Part shown: positions 1 through 8,237 of the stretch, piece after piece
Position numbering within the stretch: position 1 is the stretch's first letter
Layout: each line of letters begins with the position of its first letter
Source: Chloroflexota bacterium
GTDB lineage: Bacteria; Chloroflexota; Anaerolineae; Anaerolineales; Villigracilaceae
Assembly (NCBI GenBank): GCA_016195815.1
Contig: JACPYX010000003.1
Span: forward strand, 1 to 64,000
DNA length: 64,000 nt
Reading direction: 5' to 3'
Translations under genes and position numbers: made by a program
The notes under the pieces: generated by a model
Database searches by the model: none
Seen by the model: only the letters and a program-made list of their open reading frames with translations
What the model was told of the DNA's origin: nothing

Positions 1-293
1 GGCAGACGAAACTTGCCTGAACGCACTAAAATGTTTTCCACTTTCCGTATGGTTCGGCAGACTGTCGCTTCGCTGACACCATAAGACTGGGCAATATGAA
101 ACTCTGTCCGATATTCACGCCAATACATCAAGGTCATCAGCAATTGATCAGCTCGGCTCAACTTGCTGGGTCTGCCGAACTCTCGCAGACCTTTTTCAAC
201 CACTGCCAACATTGTTTCAAAGGTTCCGCGTTGTACGCCTGTCAGTCGTTTGAAATCGGGCCCTTTTAGTTGTTTGATCGTTTCGTATCTCAT
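1..293 (-). CDS. IS5-type transposase, N-terminal part (cut by window edge)
   Basis: Reading leftwards from an ATG at 291-293 there is an open frame of 97 codons that runs off the window. It begins MRYETIKQLKGPDF and contains GRPSKLSRADQLLMTLMYW followed by a helix-turn-helix-like stretch (YGVSEATVCRTIRKVE). This matches the N-terminal DNA-binding domain (HTH_Tnp_4 type) of IS5-superfamily transposases. The DDE catalytic part would lie outside the window, so integrity cannot be judged. The element end (311-326) lies just upstream of the start codon, as expected for a compact insertion sequence. Family assignment rests on my recognition of the motif pattern. Confidence 0.8.
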   Translation of the reverse strand, partial: MRYETIKQLKGPDFKRLTGVQRGTFETMLAVVEKGLREFGRPSKLSRADQLLMTLMYWREYRTEFHIAQSYGVSEATVCRTIRKVENILVRSGKFRL

Positions 294-310
294 GTGCCTA
301 TTATGGCACA

Positions 311-326
311 CTTATGCAAGAGGTCT
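311..326. repeat. Probable terminal inverted repeat of the IS5-type element
   Basis: The sequence reading AGACCTCTTGCATAAG on the minus strand sits 18 bases upstream of the transposase start. It resembles the GAGACCTTTGCA-type ends common in IS5-family elements. The partner end is outside the window, so this is inferred from position and resemblance. The boundary falls 39 bp before the start codon of the EamA gene. Confidence 0.5.
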
Positions 327-364
327 ATTCAATAAAATCCAGTATCGGTTTGTGAGGAAAAACT

Positions 365-1210
365 TTGATCTCAATCTTTTATGGTCTTATGTCCGCGCTC
401 ACATGGGGCGCAGGCGATTTTGCAGGCGGACTGTCCGGCAGAAAACTCGGCGCGTACCGCGCGGTGCTTTTCGGCGATTTCTTCGGGCTCCTGATCTTGT
501 TCGTTGTGGCCGGCATCTACCGCGAAAACTTTCCAACGCTTTATCCATTATTGGTCGCCGCGCTGGCCGGCATGCTCGGTTCAATGGGTTTGTTTGTTCT
601 TTATTACAGCATGATCAAAGGACAAATGAGCATCGCCGCGCCCGTCTCGGCATTACTGGCCGCAACGCTGCCGGTCATTGTCGGCGGAATGCTGGATGGT
701 TTGCCCAAACCGCTTCAATTCCTCGGCTTTGGATTTGCACTGCTCGCAGTCTGGATGATCTCGCAGGGCGACTCGGCTGAAAAATTTCATATTGGCCGAT
801 TGGCCGATCTGCGCCTGCCGCTGCTGGCGGGACTTGGGTTCGGATTCTACTTCGTGTTGATGGACGCCGCCACCCGCGCCACAACATCCACCTTCTGGCC
901 GATGATCTCTTCACGCACAGCCGGAACTTTGCTGCTGCTGGTCTTTGTTGTGGCACGGCGCGAATCACTTGGAGTGCCGCGCAACGCATGGAAGGTGATT
1001 CTGATCAATGCCGTGTTGGATGTCAGTGGAAATTTATTTTATATACTGGCTCTTAAGACCGGCCGGCTGGATGTGTCCGCCGTGCTCAGTTCGCTGTATC
1101 CGGGTGCGACAGTTTTGCTGGCCTGGCTGATTCTCAAAGAACGCATTTCGACCAGCCAGTGGCTGGGCATCGTGGCCGCGTTGATCGCCATTGCCTTGAT
1201 GACTTTATAA
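365..1210 (+). CDS. EamA/DMT-family membrane transporter
   Basis: This 281-residue protein is almost entirely hydrophobic, with about ten predicted membrane segments in two halves, the layout of EamA (drug/metabolite transporter) proteins. The second half contains the typical ending in which a long helix is followed by a LKERIS turn and a final helix. The start is a TTG at 365, chosen because GAGG lies eight bases upstream and the first helix follows at once. The substrate cannot be read from sequence; such proteins export metabolites or amino acids. An IS end lies just upstream, so the gene's promoter may have been altered or supplied by the insertion. The SDR gene follows after 10 bp, probably co-transcribed. 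Confidence 0.85.
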   Translation: MISIFYGLMSALTWGAGDFAGGLSGRKLGAYRAVLFGDFFGLLILFVVAGIYRENFPTLYPLLVAALAGMLGSMGLFVLYYSMIKGQMSIAAPVSALLAATLPVIVGGMLDGLPKPLQFLGFGFALLAVWMISQGDSAEKFHIGRLADLRLPLLAGLGFGFYFVLMDAATRATTSTFWPMISSRTAGTLLLLVFVVARRESLGVPRNAWKVILINAVLDVSGNLFYILALKTGRLDVSAVLSSLYPGATVLLAWLILKERISTSQWLGIVAALIAIALMTL

Positions 1211-1220
1211 AGAGGATTCC

Positions 1221-2000
1221 ATGACAGGGAAACTAAATGGGCACATCGCCATCGTCACCGGCGCCACCTCCGGGATCGGAAAAGCCACAGCGCTTCTTTT
1301 CGCGGACGAAGGGGCGGACATCGTTATCACAGGCCGGCGCGCGGATTTAGGCGAAGGCGCGTTAAACGAGATCCGCTCGAAGGGCGTGCGAGGCGTCTTC
1401 ATCGCCGCCGATCACACTCAGGCAGACGACTGTCGGCGCGTGGTGGATGTCACGATTAAAGAGTTCGGCCGCATTGACATTCTGTTCAACAATGCCGGTA
1501 TTGTCACCAGTGGAACAGCGGAATCGACTTCCGATGAGGTTTGGAACGACACGCTGGCGATCAATGTAAGCGCGGTCTGGCGCATGTGCAAGCTGGTCAT
1601 TCCGCACATGAAGAAGCAAGGCAAAGGCGCCATCGTCAACAACGGCTCCGATTGGTCGGTGGTGGCGGGGAGGAATGCGTTTGCATACATCGCCAGCAAA
1701 GGCGCGGTGGGATTGATGACGAAATCCATGGCACTAGATTTCGCACAAGATGGCATTCGCGTGAACGCAGTTTGTCCGGGCGATACATTTGTGGACCGCT
1801 GGATGGAAAAGGGTTACTTTGAACACTCCGGCCCTGTAACGCTCGAAGAAGCCATGAAAGAATCCAGCGCATACATTCCGATGAGACGCTTCGGCAAGCC
1901 TGAAGAAATCGCGCAGGCTGTTTTGTTTTTAGCTTCAGACGATTCTTCTTTTGTGACAGGCCACCTGCTGTTGGTGGACGGGGGCAATACGGCGCAGTGA
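1221..2000 (+). CDS. Short-chain dehydrogenase/reductase (SDR)
   Basis: This 259-residue protein is a classical SDR and should be a soluble NAD(P)-dependent oxidoreductase. The cofactor glycine motif TGATSGIG is at residues 13-20, NNAG at 90-93, and the catalytic Ser143, Tyr156 and Lys160 are all present (the last two in YIASK). The C-terminus has the usual VTGHLLLVDGG. An acidic residue region after the second strand is replaced by ITGRRAD, whose arginines would suit NADP(H), though this is only an inference. The start ATG has GAGG six bases upstream. Substrate is unknown. Only 10 bp separates it from the EamA gene, so the two may form a small operon. Confidence 0.9.
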   Translation: MTGKLNGHIAIVTGATSGIGKATALLFADEGADIVITGRRADLGEGALNEIRSKGVRGVFIAADHTQADDCRRVVDVTIKEFGRIDILFNNAGIVTSGTAESTSDEVWNDTLAINVSAVWRMCKLVIPHMKKQGKGAIVNNGSDWSVVAGRNAFAYIASKGAVGLMTKSMALDFAQDGIRVNAVCPGDTFVDRWMEKGYFEHSGPVTLEEAMKESSAYIPMRRFGKPEEIAQAVLFLASDDSSFVTGHLLLVDGGNTAQ

Positions 2001-2173
2001 GGGCTGTGCAATTCCGGACATAATCGGTTTTACAGAAAGTTTTGCACTGCTATTCTTCAAATTGATTCTGATTGACCAATGGCAGAATTAGTTTGACGCA
2101 CATGTTCTTGATAGCCTGTTTCCCGGATTTGTTTTACACATCATCTTTGCCAACCTTGAAACAATCATCTTAA

Positions 2174-2202
2174 TTGACTTGATATTTAACCTGTGGTATT
2201 AT
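2174..2202 (+). promoter_or_regulatory. metK promoter (sigma-70 type)
   Basis: A -35 box TTGACT (2174-2179) and a -10 box TATTAT (2197-2202) are separated by exactly 17 bases. Transcription would begin near 2209, about 24 bases before the first strand of the SAM riboswitch, which is the arrangement expected for an S-box leader. The stretch before it (2001-2173) shows nothing I can interpret. Confidence 0.7.
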
Positions 2203-2232
2203 CCCGACACAATTCAACAGCCTAGATCGGCA

Positions 2233-2389
2233 CTCTTATCCAGAGAGGCGGAGGGAACGGCCCTGCGATGCCTCGACAACCTGACAGTGCGCAGCGGACA
2301 ACGATTGTTATCAACAATGAAAATGTCCGCATTTAGTAAACACTGAGAAGGTGCCAATTCCGACAGAAAGATGTTCTGGAAGATGAGAG
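2233..2389 (+). promoter_or_regulatory. SAM-I (S-box) riboswitch
   Basis: The leader carries the S-box landmarks in order: CTCTTATCCAGAGAGGCGGA with the kink-turn and P1/P2 strands, GGCCCTGCGA, AACC, then GGTGCCAATTCC, CAGAAAGAT and a closing GATGAGAG. The P1 helix pairs CTCTTATC (2233-2240) with GATGAGAG (2382-2389) over all eight positions (one G-U). It stands upstream of metK, the enzyme that makes S-adenosylmethionine, so binding of the product should switch off its own synthesis through the terminator that follows. Confidence 0.95.
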
Positions 2390-2410
2390 GGCAGCCCATG
2401 CTTAACGCGT

Positions 2411-2449
2411 AAATTGCCCTTTCGATACCGAACGGGCAATTTCATTTTC
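2411..2449 (+). terminator. Attenuator terminator of the metK leader
   Basis: The arms AAATTGCCC (2411-2419) and GGGCAATTT (2434-2442) form a perfect stem followed by a T-rich run. It lies between the riboswitch aptamer and metK, the position of the S-box expression-platform terminator. Which upstream strand forms the antiterminator was not worked out. Confidence 0.8.
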
Positions 2450-2465
2450 AGAAAGGAAAAAAACA

Positions 2466-3677
2466 ATGAGCAATACTTTTATGACATCACCAAAATTAAT
2501 GTTCACGTCCGAATCTGTGACAGAGGGCCATCCAGACAAAATGTGCGATCAAATCTCGGACGCAGTGCTGGATGCTTGTCTCGAACAGGATCCAATGTCA
2601 CGCGTGGCCTGTGAAACGGCCACCAAGACCGGCTTCGTGGCCCTGCTCGGCGAAATCACCACGCACGCCTACGTCAACTTCGACGAACTCGTGCGCCGGG
2701 TCGTTAAAGAGATAGGCTATGACAGCAGCGATAAAGGCTTCGATGGCAATACCTGCGGCGTGCTATCCGCCGTTGCCAGCCAAAGCCCGGATATCGCCAT
2801 GGGCGTTGACCATGCACTGGAAGATAAAAGTGGTGAGATGACAGATGCAAATATCGAACATGTTGGCGCGGGCGATCAAGGCATGATGTTTGGTTTTGCC
2901 TGTAATGAAACTCCCACGTTGATGCCAATGCCAATTTACATGGCGCACAAATTGTCACGTCAACTCTCAGAGATGCGCAAGAAAGGCACAATGCCCTGGC
3001 TGCGCCCGGACGGTAAGAGCCAGGTTACCGTTGAATATTCGCTCGGCAAGCCGAAACGCATTGACACAGTCTTGATCTCCACTCAACATGCGCCAGACAT
3101 TTCCCATGCGGAGATTACCGAACAGGTCATGGAGAATGTTATCAATCCGACCCTGCCGAAGGATATGGTTGACAGCCATCTCAAAATCTTCGTCAACCCG
3201 ACCGGCCGTTTTGTCATTGGCGGCCCAATGGGTGACGCGGGCGTGACCGGCCGCAAAATCATCGTGGACACCTATGGCGGCATGGGCCGTCACGGTGGCG
3301 GCGCCTTCAGCGGCAAAGATCCGACAAAGGTAGACCGCTCAGCCGCTTATGCCGCGCGCTATGTAGCCAAGAATATTGTGGCAGCCGGGTTGGCGGACCG
3401 CGTCGAGATTCAGGTGGCTTACGCCATCGGTGTGGCGCACCCGCTTTCCGTCAATGTTGAGACGTTCGGGACAGGCAAGATCGCAGACGAAAAAATCGCG
3501 GCACTCATCAGCGAATACTTTGATCTCCGCCCCGGCGCGATCATCCGCGACCTGGACTTGCGCCGCCCCATCTATCGCAAGACCGCCGCTTACGGTCATT
3601 TTGGCCGGGACGATATTGAGTTCCCCTGGGAAAAAACGGACAAGGCAGCCGCTTTGAAAAAGGCTGCAAGCCTGTAG
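2466..3677 (+). CDS. metK: S-adenosylmethionine synthetase
   Basis: MetK condenses methionine with ATP to S-adenosylmethionine in the cytoplasm. The 403-residue product has the family's normal length and the landmark segments [21 protein letters not shown] near the N-terminus, [12 protein letters not shown] in the middle, and [18 protein letters not shown] with the phosphate-binding loop. The start ATG has AAAGGA about eight bases upstream. It is preceded by its own promoter, an S-box riboswitch and attenuator, and followed by a strong hairpin terminator, so it appears to be a monocistronic unit regulated by its product. Confidence 0.98.
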   Translation: MSNTFMTSPKLMFTSESVTEGHPDKMCDQISDAVLDACLEQDPMSRVACETATKTGFVALLGEITTHAYVNFDELVRRVVKEIGYDSSDKGFDGNTCGVLSAVASQSPDIAMGVDHALEDKSGEMTDANIEHVGAGDQGMMFGFACNETPTLMPMPIYMAHKLSRQLSEMRKKGTMPWLRPDGKSQVTVEYSLGKPKRIDTVLISTQHAPDISHAEITEQVMENVINPTLPKDMVDSHLKIFVNPTGRFVIGGPMGDAGVTGRKIIVDTYGGMGRHGGGAFSGKDPTKVDRSAAYAARYVAKNIVAAGLADRVEIQVAYAIGVAHPLSVNVETFGTGKIADEKIAALISEYFDLRPGAIIRDLDLRRPIYRKTAAYGHFGRDDIEFPWEKTDKAAALKKAASL

Positions 3678-3693
3678 TTTAAATCGGTCCTAA

Positions 3694-3730
3694 AAAGGGC
3701 GCCTCTGTTTGGCAGAGGCGCCTTTGATTC
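3694..3730. terminator. Intrinsic terminator after metK
   Basis: AAAGGGCGCCTCTG (3694-3707) pairs with CAGAGGCGCCTTT (3713-3725), with one bulged G. The hairpin lies 16 bases after the metK stop and between convergent genes, so it may act in both directions; the T-run is short on each side. Confidence 0.85.
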
Positions 3731-3846
3731 CAATCCAAGATAACGCTTTACAATTCTTTTTTCTTAATTGACGGCATATAAAAAAAGCGACAGCAGGTTA
3801 TTTCCATCCACTGTCGCTCGCGATTCACATCGGCTGCAGATCGCAG

Positions 3847-4620
3847 TTATGGTTCCCATTGGAATTGCATAATCGCACGAAGATACGGTTTGCCATTTAC
3901 ATATTCCATGCCGATCAACCAGGTACGCCAATCGAGACTGCCATTGCCCTGCGTGCCAGCGAAATAGGCCGAATAGAAATTGACGCCCGCATACGGCCAC
4001 GCGGCTTGATATGTCGTCCCGCCGACTTGAATTTGATTGCAAGTCAATGTGTAGTTCCTGTTGAATACATCCAGCAAGGCCGGGAGAATGATTTCATGAA
4101 AAGAACCTTTGGTCGGCAGGCCGCTTCCGGGTGCGTCGCCCCAACTGAAAACGTCATAAGTGGATTCAAATAGAAACTTTGCATGTCTTTGGTCATAATT
4201 AATAACGCGGCCATTGCGATAGTAACGCGCATCCATGCCGCGCACAGGGCTGACAAGAGACGCCAGTAAGCCGCCGTTGGATGTTTGCAAAGCATTCTTG
4301 AAACTATCAATCAACGCAGTGACCTGGCTGTCGGCGCAAAAAGCAGGCGGCGGAGGCTGCGTCAAGGGCACTGGCAGATTGGGCGTGACCGGAAGGAATG
4401 TAAGCGGCAGGGCTGTGAGAGTAGTTGAGGCGGGCGTATTGGGCGTTAATGGAATAGCTGTCAGCGAACCGGGAACCAGCGTGGATGGAGTCAGGGTTGG
4501 AACAACCAAAACGGTCGGCGTAAAAAGTGTCGCAGGCCGGGAAGCCAGAGGGAAAGAGCACCCCGATATGCCAACAAAGATCAATAACACAACCGGCAAA
4601 ATCCATTGGGATTTTCGCAT
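3847..4620 (-). CDS. Hypothetical lipoprotein with Thr/Pro-rich linker
   Basis: The start chosen is the ATG at 4618-4620 because AAAGGAG lies just upstream and the peptide then begins with a textbook lipoprotein signal: MRK, a hydrophobic stretch, and the lipobox ISGC with the lipidated cysteine at residue 21. The longer open frame upstream lacks these signs. Residues about 25-100 are a low-complexity Thr/Pro/Leu linker, as in many surface lipoproteins of Chloroflexota. The remaining 150 residues form one globular domain I do not recognise (motifs SPVRGMDARYYRNGRVINYD and LDWRTWLIGMEYV). It follows the small protein and the NACHT gene on the same strand, so co-transcription is possible; a role in that module is unproven. 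Confidence 0.8.
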   Translation of the reverse strand: MRKSQWILPVVLLIFVGISGCSFPLASRPATLFTPTVLVVPTLTPSTLVPGSLTAIPLTPNTPASTTLTALPLTFLPVTPNLPVPLTQPPPPAFCADSQVTALIDSFKNALQTSNGGLLASLVSPVRGMDARYYRNGRVINYDQRHAKFLFESTYDVFSWGDAPGSGLPTKGSFHEIILPALLDVFNRNYTLTCNQIQVGGTTYQAAWPYAGVNFYSAYFAGTQGNGSLDWRTWLIGMEYVNGKPYLRAIMQFQWEP

Positions 4621-4669
4621 TGCTACTCCTTTCAAGAAGGAACCGGCGGACCATCCGCCGGTTCCTATT

Positions 4670-5074
4670 TTACTGCTTTGGCTTTGCTTCGTCAGCCATT
4701 TTCTGAGCGATTTTCTTTGCGGCCATTCCCAACCCTGCGACTGGATTGGACAAAGCGGCGACGACAACATCCAAAATATCCGGTGCCATGCGTTGGATAT
4801 TTCGCAAGTGCCGCATCATTCCCTCCTCTTCGGCCTGCCCGCCTTTTTGTATCTCTTTCTCCACATCCTTGATCTCGGCCTTGACATCTGCTTTCACCGC
4901 AGGCGGCAGCGTGAGATGCTCATCTACCGCGCGATATACAGGCTTGAACACATTGGTAATGTTCACTGCATTATTATTGACAAGATTTACACTGCTTCCG
5001 CTCACATCCCCGCTAATGACAATGCTTCCATTGCCCGCATGGATACTTGACTTCTTTTCTTCTTTTTCATCCAT
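4670..5074 (-). CDS. Small acidic protein with GNG/beta-rich N-terminus, partner of the NACHT gene
   Basis: The ATG at 5072-5074 is chosen because GGAGGCGGT precedes it; upstream ATGs in the frame lack a ribosome site. The 134-residue protein has a charged leader, a short Ser/Val/Asn-rich segment (IHAGNGSIVISGDVSGSSV then LVNNNAVNITN), an acidic helical segment (VKADVKAEIKDVEKEI) and a C-terminal helix pair around RHLRNIQRMAPDILDVVVAAL. No enzyme motif is visible. The GNG-type segment resembles short tags I associate with small proteins beside NACHT/STAND genes, and a related segment occurs inside the NACHT protein encoded 40 bp upstream (residues 66-90). An adaptor or regulator role for that protein is inference. 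Confidence 0.75.
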   Translation of the reverse strand: MDEKEEKKSSIHAGNGSIVISGDVSGSSVNLVNNNAVNITNVFKPVYRAVDEHLTLPPAVKADVKAEIKDVEKEIQKGGQAEEEGMMRHLRNIQRMAPDILDVVVAALSNPVAGLGMAAKKIAQKMADEAKPKQ

Positions 5075-5114
5075 ACCGCCTCCATCCATTTGCTCACTGA
5101 ACATTGATGAATGA

Positions 5115-7871
5115 CTATTCTTCCAGCCTCGGCGCAATCACCACACGAAGACCGATGTCATCGTTGAACATCAGCGGCGTAGACCAGTTCATGAACGAGC
5201 CGCGCGCAAACCACTGATAGCCCATCCACGAACCGCCGCGTACCACGCGATAACGTTTATCTTCATCGTACCACGCGCGCGTCCACTCCCACACATTGCC
5301 GCTCATATCCCACGCGCCCGCCGGGCTGACTCCCTGCGGAAACGTGGCAACCGCCGTTGTGCCGCCCAGCCCCGAATCGGCCGGGTCGCTATCCCAGGTG
5401 TTGGCGGCGTTCCTATCAAAGCCCTCACCCCACGGATATTCCTGGCCAATGGTTCCGCGCGCCGCGCGTTCCCATTCCAAGCCGGTTGGAAGCCGCACCG
5501 TATAATTCTCCGGCACTGCCACAATCTTCTTTGCCAGCCAATTACAAAAAGCTTCGGCCTCGAACCAGCATACACCCACCAGCGGAAAGATCGGGTTACT
5601 CAAATTTTCGACGTGCCAATAATTCGGAGTCCCGCGCCGATCCGCCGGGCGATGATCGAGCCAATCACGTTCAACAGGCTCTAATTCGCGTTGTTCATAC
5701 TTGCCTGTCCGCCAATCCCAACCATCATCGCTCCAATATTCACGCGTTTGATATCCGCCCTCCTTTACAAAACGCGCATATTGATAATTTGTCACAGGAT
5801 ACTTCGCCATCCAATAACGATAGGGAATCACCTGGGTCTCTTTTTTCAAACCAGAGAGAAATTCACCAGATGGGATTTCAACGAACCGGTCCAGATCCGC
5901 GGGATGCCAGCCAAGCCGTCCGAGCAGGAGGCCTGCGCGCCGCCTCAAATCCGGACGAATAGCCGGACTCTGCATCACTGGGACCAATTCCCGCACGACG
6001 CGTTCGCGGCTCTGCGGCGGAACACCGCCCGGCCATGTATCAAGCACTGCTTCGCCGGCCAGCACAACTGCTTCGCCCACGGGGCCTGGCTTGCTTTTCA
6101 CAAAACTCTCCACCACTTCGCCTGCCACTTTGGGCAATTGCTGGCGGATGCCAAGATAACCAATCGTCAATAGCGTGACTTCATGCCATGTCTGTTCGCC
6201 GATATGCGGCGCAAGCACATCCACAATTGGCTTTGAACTCCCCTGCCCGCCCAAAGCGATTGCCACCGCCGCCAGATATTCCTCGAACGTCAAATGGATG
6301 AAACCAAACTCGCCCGGCCCGCGCTCCAAAAGTAATGCGGCATGATCGCGCACATCCTGCAAAAATTGACGAGCCGCCACCTGAGGAGATGCGTCGCCGC
6401 GCTCAGTAAAGATCTCTTCCAACTTACGGCGCATGTCTTCACGATTAACGAGACCCACACCCGGGCTGACTTCGTGCATCCATAATGCAAGCGGAGCCAG
6501 AACGCGCACGGTCTGAATCTCGTCAAGATCCCGGCCGGGGGCGCGGCCCGATAGACTACGCGCCCGATTCCAGGTTGATAACAGAGTCGAAACATACTGG
6601 TCGTAGAGTTGCACGCGGCGTTCCGGCAGGCTGACGCCCTGGCGTTTCATCAAAGCCAGGATCGTCAACAACAACGGCGTCGAGGCCAATCTGCGGACGC
6701 CGTTATTTTCGCTAATCGCATCCAGCAGTTCGCGTCGATCCCCTTCAGCGTCCGCGCGGGCGACAGCCGTACTGCCCTGCGCCTGTTTCTCGAGCGCGCT
6801 CGTCCAACGAGTTACAAAATCCTCGATCTCATCTTCTTCAAAATCCACAAGCGTACACTCGATCAACCCATCCGCAGACGGACGCACGGCACGATACCCG
6901 ACAATGCGGCTGGTCAATACAAATTTGTTGCCGCCGCGGCGATGGAAGGCATAGAAATCGGTAATGCGTTCAACAACTGTATTACGCAAATTGATATCGC
7001 GCACCTCGTCAAGGCCATCGAGCAGAATCAGGGCGCGCCCCGCCTTGAGGGCCTCATGAAGCATAGGACCAATTGGCAAGTCCGCACCAATACCCGCAAA
7101 ATATTCTGCAATGAATTCATCGAGCGGAACGTCTTTGGATTGAAGCGCATTGGCATATGCGGCAACAGGCATGATGATGGGCAGCCAATCGCCCAAACCA
7201 ATTTGTTCCCCTTCGCCTCGCGCGAGGCGAAGCGCCAAATACTTTAGAAATGTGGTTTTACCCGCCCCCGGATCACCCAGCACAACCACACCCGAATAAT
7301 CGCACAAAATATCCAACACCGGCAAGGGTTCGCCAAGATGAAGCGGATGCGTTCCGCCGTCGGTCGGTGCGCGGCCTGCAAGGCTTAGCCCGCGAGACCA
7401 GGTTTCCCCTTCGGGTAGTTCCATGCGCGCTTTGAGCGGGACATAGAGATCGAGCAGATTAAGCTTGATCGGCACGCGATCCGCGACACCCATGCCTTTT
7501 AAGCTGAGAAAATAATGCCGGTCGAGCAGATAGTTGAGGTAGGCGGTTGTAGCTACGCGCAGATCGGGAACGGCTGGTTCGAAATTCTGCCAGAATCGCT
7601 CGGCCAAAACTACTGTCTGGGCATGGATGATAGTGCTGTCGGCCACGTTGCCTTGCACAGCCACGCTCGAATCCCCGGCCCGTACCAATTCTGTTCTTTT
7701 TTTGACCGGTCTGGTAATTGCCATAACCGAATTCTTCTCAATTGCTTCGATCTGAGCCTCTAGCTCGGCGATTTTTGCAGCTACCGAATCGTTCTGCTCA
7801 GCTTTCTGTAAAGCCTGAAGAGACTGAATTTTCTGCTTTAACTGCGTAATTTTCTTCTGTTGATCAGCCAT
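5115..7871 (-). CDS. NACHT-family STAND ATPase with C-terminal FGE/sulfatase-modifying-factor domain
   Basis: This 918-residue protein has four parts: a coiled coil (residues 1-48); a short beta-type tag (DSSVAVQGNVADSTIIHAQ, about 67-85); a NACHT NTPase with Walker A GDPGAGKTT (199-207), Walker B LILLDGLDE (281-289), the sensor region VLTSR and the FIHLTFEEYLAA motif at 525-536; and a formylglycine-generating-enzyme-like domain (about 663-914) with MAKYPVTNYQYARFV, MSGNVWEWT and VVRGGSW. STAND proteins are signalling or defence switches in which a sensor controls NTP-driven oligomerisation. The FGE-like domain here is probably a ligand-binding or effector fold rather than a sulfatase activator. 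No canonical nuclease, protease or TIR effector is present. The start ATG has AAAGGA upstream. With the downstream small gene it forms a likely two-gene module. Confidence 0.92.
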   Translation of the reverse strand: MADQQKKITQLKQKIQSLQALQKAEQNDSVAAKIAELEAQIEAIEKNSVMAITRPVKKRTELVRAGDSSVAVQGNVADSTIIHAQTVVLAERFWQNFEPAVPDLRVATTAYLNYLLDRHYFLSLKGMGVADRVPIKLNLLDLYVPLKARMELPEGETWSRGLSLAGRAPTDGGTHPLHLGEPLPVLDILCDYSGVVVLGDPGAGKTTFLKYLALRLARGEGEQIGLGDWLPIIMPVAAYANALQSKDVPLDEFIAEYFAGIGADLPIGPMLHEALKAGRALILLDGLDEVRDINLRNTVVERITDFYAFHRRGGNKFVLTSRIVGYRAVRPSADGLIECTLVDFEEDEIEDFVTRWTSALEKQAQGSTAVARADAEGDRRELLDAISENNGVRRLASTPLLLTILALMKRQGVSLPERRVQLYDQYVSTLLSTWNRARSLSGRAPGRDLDEIQTVRVLAPLALWMHEVSPGVGLVNREDMRRKLEEIFTERGDASPQVAARQFLQDVRDHAALLLERGPGEFGFIHLTFEEYLAAVAIALGGQGSSKPIVDVLAPHIGEQTWHEVTLLTIGYLGIRQQLPKVAGEVVESFVKSKPGPVGEAVVLAGEAVLDTWPGGVPPQSRERVVRELVPVMQSPAIRPDLRRRAGLLLGRLGWHPADLDRFVEIPSGEFLSGLKKETQVIPYRYWMAKYPVTNYQYARFVKEGGYQTREYWSDDGWDWRTGKYEQRELEPVERDWLDHRPADRRGTPNYWHVENLSNPIFPLVGVCWFEAEAFCNWLAKKIVAVPENYTVRLPTGLEWERAARGTIGQEYPWGEGFDRNAANTWDSDPADSGLGGTTAVATFPQGVSPAGAWDMSGNVWEWTRAWYDEDKRYRVVRGGSWMGYQWFARGSFMNWSTPLMFNDDIGLRVVIAPRLEE

Positions 7872-8237
7872 ATCCCAATCCTTTAAGGTTCGGAATGAGT
7901 ATACAGTGATTTGGCAGGGCGCGGGTTAACTATCTTGTAAGGTGCACCCAGAGCACGGACAAGGCGTTGGCCTTGAGCCTGCCGAAGGGTCGTTAAAGTT
8001 CAAGTGCGTTTGAGGTAAACCTGCGGGGCGGTGCGTAACATCGTCAATAATATTCAGGTTCACCACAATTGCTTTACAAGCTTATGCTCTCGGCGGCTTG
8101 AGCAAGGATTTTGTATTGGGCAATTTATGTTAACCAGAATAATTTAGCAAATGCCGGGACGATCTCCATAAACCCGCATGAAATCTTACATGGGACATTT
8201 CCCCCAGTTCGGATTTTCGTGGACGCAAGATCTGTAT
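7872..8237. other. Gene-free stretch between the FIST and NACHT genes
   Basis: No open frame with coding character was found on either strand. A minus-strand TATACT at 7898-7903 could be the -10 box for the NACHT gene, but no convincing -35 accompanies it. The segment around 7970-7990 contains a short CTTGAGCCTGCCGAAGG motif of the kind found in dispersed intergenic repeats. Confidence 0.4.

Noticed and set aside
4621-4770. Longer N-terminus for the lipoprotein
   Set aside because: The upstream extension overlaps the small acidic gene, lacks a ribosome site and would hide the lipoprotein signal.
5115-7871. Sulfatase-activating formylglycine-generating enzyme
   Set aside because: The FGE-like domain is fused to a NACHT ATPase and no sulfatase gene is nearby; a binding role is more likely.
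7970-7990. Functional element at the CTTGAGCCTGCCGAAGG motif
   Set aside because: This short motif is a common dispersed intergenic sequence; no second copy or pairing was seen here to support more.
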